Origin: Isotricha intestinalis
Lineage: Eukaryota > Ciliophora > Litostomatea > Vestibuliferida > Isotrichidae
DNA length: 11,214 nt
NCBI GenBank assembly: GCA_023807065.1
Contig: JAJJLU010004610.1
Span: 1-11,214, forward strand
Direction: 5' to 3'
Both the position numbers and the translations under genes were made by a program. Under the pieces are notes generated by a model. That model was not told the origin of the DNA and did no database searches. It saw only the letters and a list, made by a program, of their open reading frames with translations. This document shows, piece by piece, positions 7,121 to 11,214 of this stretch. Position 1 is the first letter of the stretch; each line of letters opens with the position of its first letter.

Positions 7121-7258
7121 AATTTAATTATGTAAATTTATTTTTATTTTTTTATTAAATGATTTTTTTTCTTTAAGAATGGCTGTTTTTTAATTTAAAA
7201 GTAATTAGGAAATCAAATATTAATTTATATTTTTTATTTTTAATTCTTTTTTTCAGAA
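7121..7258 (+). promoter_or_regulatory. Spacer and 5' leader of the 7259 gene
   Basis: A 138-base A/T-rich spacer between two co-directional genes. It starts with T-rich runs that could serve 3' end formation of the upstream gene. Its right half contains a candidate intron (7201-7256), described separately. A short upstream frame, ATG 7179 (MAVF then TAA), would be in the leader if transcription starts early enough. Confidence 0.35.
7201..7256 (+). other. Candidate 56-base spliceosomal intron in the 5' leader
   Basis: GTAATTAGG at 7201 resembles a splice donor and TTCTTTTTTTCAG ending at 7256 is a strong pyrimidine-tract acceptor, just two bases before the ATG at 7259. The length suits the short introns of compact protist genomes. 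No long upstream coding exon is visible: the nearest ATG (7179) meets TAA after four codons. So this would be a 5'UTR intron, or the acceptor could serve trans-splicing. None of the other intact genes has a comparable pyrimidine-CAG before its start. Confidence 0.45.
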
Positions 7259-8068
7259 ATGAATAAAACATTATTACAAAATCAAATTAAAGATTATGTT
7301 ATTGATAATTTATTAAACAAAGTTATTTACTTAACTGAAATGAATAACAATTTAATTGAAGAAAAAGAATTATTAAAATATAGTTTAATATCATGTCTAA
7401 AACAAATTTTTTTAATAAAGCAAAATTTCAATATTTCAATTCCATTAAATAAACTTTTTAAACAAAATGAAAATCTAAAAAATAAAATAATAAATGAAGT
7501 TCAAGACTCAACACCAAAAAAAATAAATAATATAACAAGAAATATAAAATCAAATTCTTTTAAACGAAAATTAGGAAATTTAACAGATAGAAATTATATA
7601 AATAATAAAGATTCAAATATTATTGTTAATGTAAATCATTCAAGAGAAAGAAAAAATAATTCAAGAAGTTTTAAAAAAGATGATTATCCAAATAATAATT
7701 TATTAAATATTAATTCTTCTTCTCCTACAAATGCAACAATAAATTTAAATTTTAATAAAATTAGTATAAATTTAAATAATGAAAGTAATCTCAAAAGAAG
7801 AGAAAAAAAATATAATAATTTTATTCCTTTTAAAACTTATCAATCAAAATTTCCTTCTCAAAAAGATAATACTTTTAATAATATTTATCATAAAAGAACT
7901 TTAGATATTAGTTCAAATTATTCTGATGTTAATTTTAATTTAATTAAAACAGATAAAAGCAAATTTAATAATAATGATTATAAAAAAAATCAAAAACAAA
8001 CATCTAATAATAGATCAATGCCAAAACTTCCTCTTGAACAAATATTTGGGAAAAACAATTTCGTTTAA
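7259..8068 (+). CDS. Hypothetical Asn/Lys-rich protein, 269 residues
   Basis: No family recognised. Residues 1-82 are rich in Leu, Ile and charged residues, with spacing expected of amphipathic helices or a short coiled coil (VIYLTEMNNNLIEEKELLKY; LFKQNENLKNKIINEV). They include a stretch SLISCLKQIFLIKQNFNISI that is hydrophobic but too charged for a confident membrane helix. Residues 83-269 are low complexity: Asn, Ser and Lys dominate (VNHSRERKNNSRSFKK), which points to an intrinsically disordered basic tail. The C-terminus ends PLEQIFGKNNFV. The layout of a helical head and disordered tail is shared loosely with the next two genes and suggests a structural or scaffold protein, by inference only. 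The ATG directly follows a strong CAG acceptor, so the mRNA may be spliced in its leader. It ends in TAA. Confidence 0.78.
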   Translation: MNKTLLQNQIKDYVIDNLLNKVIYLTEMNNNLIEEKELLKYSLISCLKQIFLIKQNFNISIPLNKLFKQNENLKNKIINEVQDSTPKKINNITRNIKSNSFKRKLGNLTDRNYINNKDSNIIVNVNHSRERKNNSRSFKKDDYPNNNLLNINSSSPTNATINLNFNKISINLNNESNLKRREKKYNNFIPFKTYQSKFPSQKDNTFNNIYHKRTLDISSNYSDVNFNLIKTDKSKFNNNDYKKNQKQTSNNRSMPKLPLEQIFGKNNFV

Positions 8069-8189
8069 TTTTTATTTTTTTATTTTAATTATTTAATTAA
8101 CTTTCAATAAATTAACAATATTTCTTTTTAATTTATTAACATTTCATTTTCACAAAATAATTTTTACTTTTAATTTATTTATAATTACA
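8069..8189 (+). promoter_or_regulatory. Spacer upstream of the 8190 gene
   Basis: A 121-base A/T spacer between co-directional genes, dominated by T-runs and TTAATTAA-type steps, with no frame, repeat or G/C cluster. It must hold the 3' end signals of the 7259 gene and the promoter of the next gene; nothing in it marks either precisely. Confidence 0.3.
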
Positions 8190-9107
8190 ATGAAAAGAAG
8201 TCCAAGAAAAATGAATTATTATCATAATAGACATAGTTCAGATGGTAAATTAAAAGAAAAAGAAGAGAGAGTAACAACATCAGACTTTGAAAATGATTAT
8301 ACAAACACTGAGAAAAATTTAAGTAACAATACAATTCAAAAAGAAAATAATAATGAAGAAAAATATTTTAAAGATTCAAAACAATTAATAAATTCGATGG
8401 AAAAATTATTAAATTCTTTAGGAAATAATTTAAATATTCCTCAAAAAAATATTATTTCTTTAAATTCAAATACATTTAATAATGATAATTATAAAGATAT
8501 TTATAAAGAAAATGGTGAATTAAGAAAAGAACAAAAAAAATTAAAAGAAAAATTAAAATATTTAGAAAACACTCCAATTTCAACAAATAATAATAGTAAT
8601 AAATTAAATAATATAAATATAGAAAAATTAATGGAAAAGAATTTTCAATTAGATTATGAAAATGATAATTTAATGAAAAAAATAGAAAAATTTAAAATAA
8701 AAAATAAAAAGAAAAAAATTCAAAATATTGAAAAAATGAATTTAATAATAAAAAATATGTTTAATGATTTTGATGAATTAAAATATTTATTAATACCAGA
8801 AATAAATTTTGAAGAAGAATTTTCTGAAATAACAACAGAAAGTAAAAGTAATATTAATGATTTTTATTATGAAAATGATGAAAGTGAAGAAAAAGAATAT
8901 GAAAGTGATAATGATGATTCTAAATTTAGAGGAAATATATTATTTAATAATAATAGAAATCAAAAATTAAATTCAACTAGAGAAAAAAATTATAAAGATT
9001 ATCATATTTTACAAAAAATAAATGATAAAGATGATAAACAAAGAAATACTATTATTCCTTGTCAAGAAGATAATTTTTTATGTCAAAATTTGAATCATAA
9101 TTATTGA
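8190..9107 (+). CDS. Hypothetical coiled-coil protein with acidic tail, 305 residues
   Basis: No family recognised. The basic start (MKRSPRKMNYYHNRH) leads into a polar, probably disordered segment to residue 58. Residues 60-90 form a short helix (DSKQLINSMEKLLNSL). Two coiled-coil stretches follow, at about 103-127 (ENGELRKEQKKLKEKLKYLE) and 143-200 (EKLMEKNFQLDYENDNLMKK, then a lysine cluster KIKNKKKKIQ and FDELKYLLIPEINF). Residues 206-245 are strongly acidic (NDESEEKEYESDNDDS), and the tail is polar with two late Cys (290, 298). The gene stops with TGA followed at once by TAA. The layout is consistent with a cytoskeletal or basal-body type structural protein, but this is inferred from style alone. 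The first ATG was chosen; an in-frame ATG at residue 8 is possible. Confidence 0.82.
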   Translation: MKRSPRKMNYYHNRHSSDGKLKEKEERVTTSDFENDYTNTEKNLSNNTIQKENNNEEKYFKDSKQLINSMEKLLNSLGNNLNIPQKNIISLNSNTFNNDNYKDIYKENGELRKEQKKLKEKLKYLENTPISTNNNSNKLNNINIEKLMEKNFQLDYENDNLMKKIEKFKIKNKKKKIQNIEKMNLIIKNMFNDFDELKYLLIPEINFEEEFSEITTESKSNINDFYYENDESEEKEYESDNDDSKFRGNILFNNNRNQKLNSTREKNYKDYHILQKINDKDDKQRNTIIPCQEDNFLCQNLNHNY

Positions 9108-9306
9108 TAAATTTTTATATTATTATTATTATTTTAACTTTTTTTCATTTTTTTTCTTTTGTAAAGATTGGGTTTTATAAATTTTTTTATCCATTCTTTT
9201 TTTATAATTTTTATTCATAAATTATTTTAATATATTAAAAAAATGTTTTATTAAATCAATTAATTAATTAAATACCATGAAAAAAAAATAATTAATTTAA
9301 GAGTAA
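9108..9306 (+). promoter_or_regulatory. Spacer upstream of the 9307 gene, with ATT repeat and ATTGGG patch
   Basis: A 199-base spacer between co-directional genes. It contains a short trinucleotide run (TATTATTATTATTATTTT, about 9119-9136), T-rich blocks that could mark the 3' end of the upstream gene, the only G-run in the spacer at 9167-9180 (ATTGGGTTTTATAA, with a TATA-like end), and a self-complementary TTAATTAATTAA block at about 9259-9270. The G-run element is a plausible promoter piece because it stands out in A/T DNA about 130 bases before the start. No gene is visible. Confidence 0.35.
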
Positions 9307-11214
9307 ATGAAGAAATATGAAGGGAAAAAACCTTCATTAACAAAATTAGTAACACAAAAAAATTTATCAACAACAAACTCTCAATTTCCAAGTACTCAAA
9401 ATAGTATATTAGAAGATAAGTTAATAAATTATATTAATGAATTATCTTCTTTAATAAATCAATTTTACAAATTAAACCATCCAAATTTTGTAAATATAAA
9501 AAATATTTTAAATAAGCCAATACAAATTCAAAATTCTCAAAAAGAATTAATTAGATTAGATTCTCAACCAAATAAAAATATTTTACATTCATTTCAAAAA
9601 ATTGAAAATACATTTTCTTCTTTTTATTCAGAAGCAAAAGATATTTTTCATAAATTAAGATTATATCAAAATGAAATAAATGAAAATGCTAAAAAAAATA
9701 AAGAATCAATAAATAAAATAATGGTAACAAATAATAATATAAATATTTCAAATAGTATAATTCATAATGATTCATCATATAATAAAATATCAAATGACTT
9801 AAAAGATAATATAAGATTAAAATTTGAAAAATATAGAAATGATAGTACAGAATCTAAAAAAAATATTAAATTAATGACATCTTCAAATTATTTAAATCCA
9901 TATAATAATTACTTAAATAATTCAAATAAATTAAATAATCAAAAAGTTTATTTAAATACTTATGAAAGTTATAATAATACAGAAACTTTAAATGAATCGG
10001 ATGATGATCAAACAAATAATATTAATATTGAAAAAGAAGAATATAAAAAAACTTTAAATAAATTTTCAAAAGATGTTTATCATTTTTTAAATTTAGTTCG
10101 ACAATTGCAGAGAAATGTTTTTAATTCAAGAAATTTTGAAGAAAATTGGAAAATATCTTTTGAAAGAGAAAGAAATATTTTAACTCAAACTTGTTTAAAA
10201 TATTTATCAAATACAAATCCTAAAATTAGTATAACTGATAATTCTTCTTTAAGAAAAAAAAGTAAAACTAGAAATTATTTAACTGAACCTAATTCAAATT
10301 GCGAAGTTGTAAAAATTGAAAGTGAATATGATAAATTAAGAAATGATTTTGATAATTTAAATAAAAAATATTTTGTTACTCAAATAGAAAATCAAGAATT
10401 AAAAAATGAAGTTGATAAATTAAGAAAAAATTTAACTTGTGAAGAAATAATTAAATTAAATATTAATAATAATAAGAAGAAGAATAATAATCATAAAAAT
10501 ATTATTATGAAAAGTCCAGATTCAAGTTTTAATTCTTTTGAAAATGAAGAAGATTATAAAAAATATTATAAAATAGTAAAAAATGAAAATAAAAATATGA
10601 AAGGAATTATCACTACTTTATCAACAGAAATAGCAGAAATGAAGAAAAAAAATTATGAATTTAGTCCATCTAATAATAAATTAAATAATACTGAAAATAA
10701 AAATGATTATTCTTATAGTGCAACTCCTAAAAAAAAAATTGGAATTTCTTTATTTTCAGATAATAAAAATGATTTATTAGAAAAAATTAAAAATTTAACT
10801 TTAAAAAATAATGAAATGGGAAATCAAATTAAAGAAATGAATATTCAAAGAAATAATTGTCTTAATATTCTTAAACAAAATGAAATTCAAATTAAAGAAC
10901 AACAAATTATTATTGAAAAATATATTAAAGAAAATGAAAAATTAAAATGTCAAAAAAATCCCAAATATAATAATTCTGATTTTGAAGAAACAATTATTTT
11001 ATTAGAAAGTAATAATAAAAAATTAAAAAATGATAATGAGAATTTAAATAATGAAATTAAAATATTAAAAAATAATTATAATAAATTAGAAAAAAAAAAT
11101 GATGATTTAATTGAAAATAAAACTAATTTAAATAATAAAATAAAAGAATTAAAAATAAAAATTAATGAATTAGAAAAAAATATTCCTGATAATAATATTA
11201 TTGAAGAATTAAAT
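9307..11214 (+). CDS. Long coiled-coil protein, N-terminal 636 residues (3' end outside window)
   Basis: Open from ATG 9307, with TAA directly before it (9304-9306), to the window edge: 636 codons without a stop, in phase with the last base. The first 40 residues are polar (MKKYEGKKPSLTKLVTQKN). Residues 38-65 are helical (DKLINYINELSSLINQFYKL). Asn/Ser-rich linkers separate coiled-coil blocks at about 239-300 (YHFLNLVRQLQRNVF; SFERERNILTQTCLKYL, the most conserved-looking part, with the only Trp, in EENWK), 335-380 (ESEYDKLRNDFDNLNKKY; ENQELKNEVDKLRKNL), 415-445 and 485-636, the last being nearly continuous heptads up to the edge. There is no signal peptide, membrane helix or motor domain in this part. 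I infer a large cytoskeletal, centrosome/basal-body or tethering protein. The exact family cannot be told from coiled coil alone. Codon use matches its two upstream neighbours. Confidence 0.85.
   Translation, partial: MKKYEGKKPSLTKLVTQKNLSTTNSQFPSTQNSILEDKLINYINELSSLINQFYKLNHPNFVNIKNILNKPIQIQNSQKELIRLDSQPNKNILHSFQKIENTFSSFYSEAKDIFHKLRLYQNEINENAKKNKESINKIMVTNNNINISNSIIHNDSSYNKISNDLKDNIRLKFEKYRNDSTESKKNIKLMTSSNYLNPYNNYLNNSNKLNNQKVYLNTYESYNNTETLNESDDDQTNNINIEKEEYKKTLNKFSKDVYHFLNLVRQLQRNVFNSRNFEENWKISFERERNILTQTCLKYLSNTNPKISITDNSSLRKKSKTRNYLTEPNSNCEVVKIESEYDKLRNDFDNLNKKYFVTQIENQELKNEVDKLRKNLTCEEIIKLNINNNKKKNNNHKNIIMKSPDSSFNSFENEEDYKKYYKIVKNENKNMKGIITTLSTEIAEMKKKNYEFSPSNNKLNNTENKNDYSYSATPKKKIGISLFSDNKNDLLEKIKNLTLKNNEMGNQIKEMNIQRNNCLNILKQNEIQIKEQQIIIEKYIKENEKLKCQKNPKYNNSDFEETIILLESNNKKLKNDNENLNNEIKILKNNYNKLEKKNDDLIENKTNLNNKIKELKIKINELEKNIPDNNIIEELN

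Noticed and set aside
9119..9136. ATT trinucleotide run as a functional repeat or CRISPR-like array
   Set aside because: It is a short microsatellite of the kind expected by chance in such A/T-rich DNA, with no spacers or longer repeat units.
1..11214. tRNA, rRNA or other structured RNA genes
   Set aside because: No region has the G/C-rich paired stems or conserved tRNA boxes that would stand out in this composition; the only G/C islands are the short patches listed.

Overview
The window is nuclear DNA from a compact, extremely A/T-rich eukaryote, most likely an anaerobic or free-living protist. The evidence is: Lys/Asn/Ile-rich proteins, almost pure A/T intergenic DNA, no bacterial-type ribosome binding sites, a signal-peptide leishmanolysin (M8) protease, a seven-helix membrane protein, long coiled-coil proteins, and a candidate 56-base GT...AG intron. 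The M8 protein resembles ciliate-type leishmanolysins more than kinetoplastid ones. I infer a ciliate or similar protist, but cannot fix the species. TGA, TAA and TAG all appear as terminators, and Trp is TGG in intact genes, so the code looks standard.

The left third (1-3420) is a graveyard. It holds a minus-strand coiled-coil pseudogene running off the left edge (1-1108), a plus-strand pseudogene (1339-2140), a minus-strand acidic reading frame with one in-frame TAA (2237-2836), and a minus-strand N-terminal fragment of an Hsp70-family ATPase with frameshifts (about 2941-3267). Frameshifts lie in or beside A/T homopolymers. The premature stops are TAA or TGA where CAA or TGG would fit. Between the first two divergent remnants lies a striking GC island with a perfect 18-bp palindrome (1260-1277).

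The middle (3419-5929) carries two apparently intact minus-strand genes: a short secreted leishmanolysin-like metalloprotease that lacks the usual Cys-rich C-terminal part, and a 414-residue protein with seven predicted membrane helices and a Ser-rich cytoplasmic tail.

The right half (6032-11214) carries four intact plus-strand genes spaced 120-200 bases apart: a charged 362-residue protein and three Asn/Lys-rich, partly coiled-coil proteins. The last runs off the right edge, open for 636 codons. I recognise no family for these four. Their shared style suggests cytoskeletal or scaffold roles, but that is inference. The 7TM gene and the 362-residue gene are divergent and share a 102-base intergenic promoter region.
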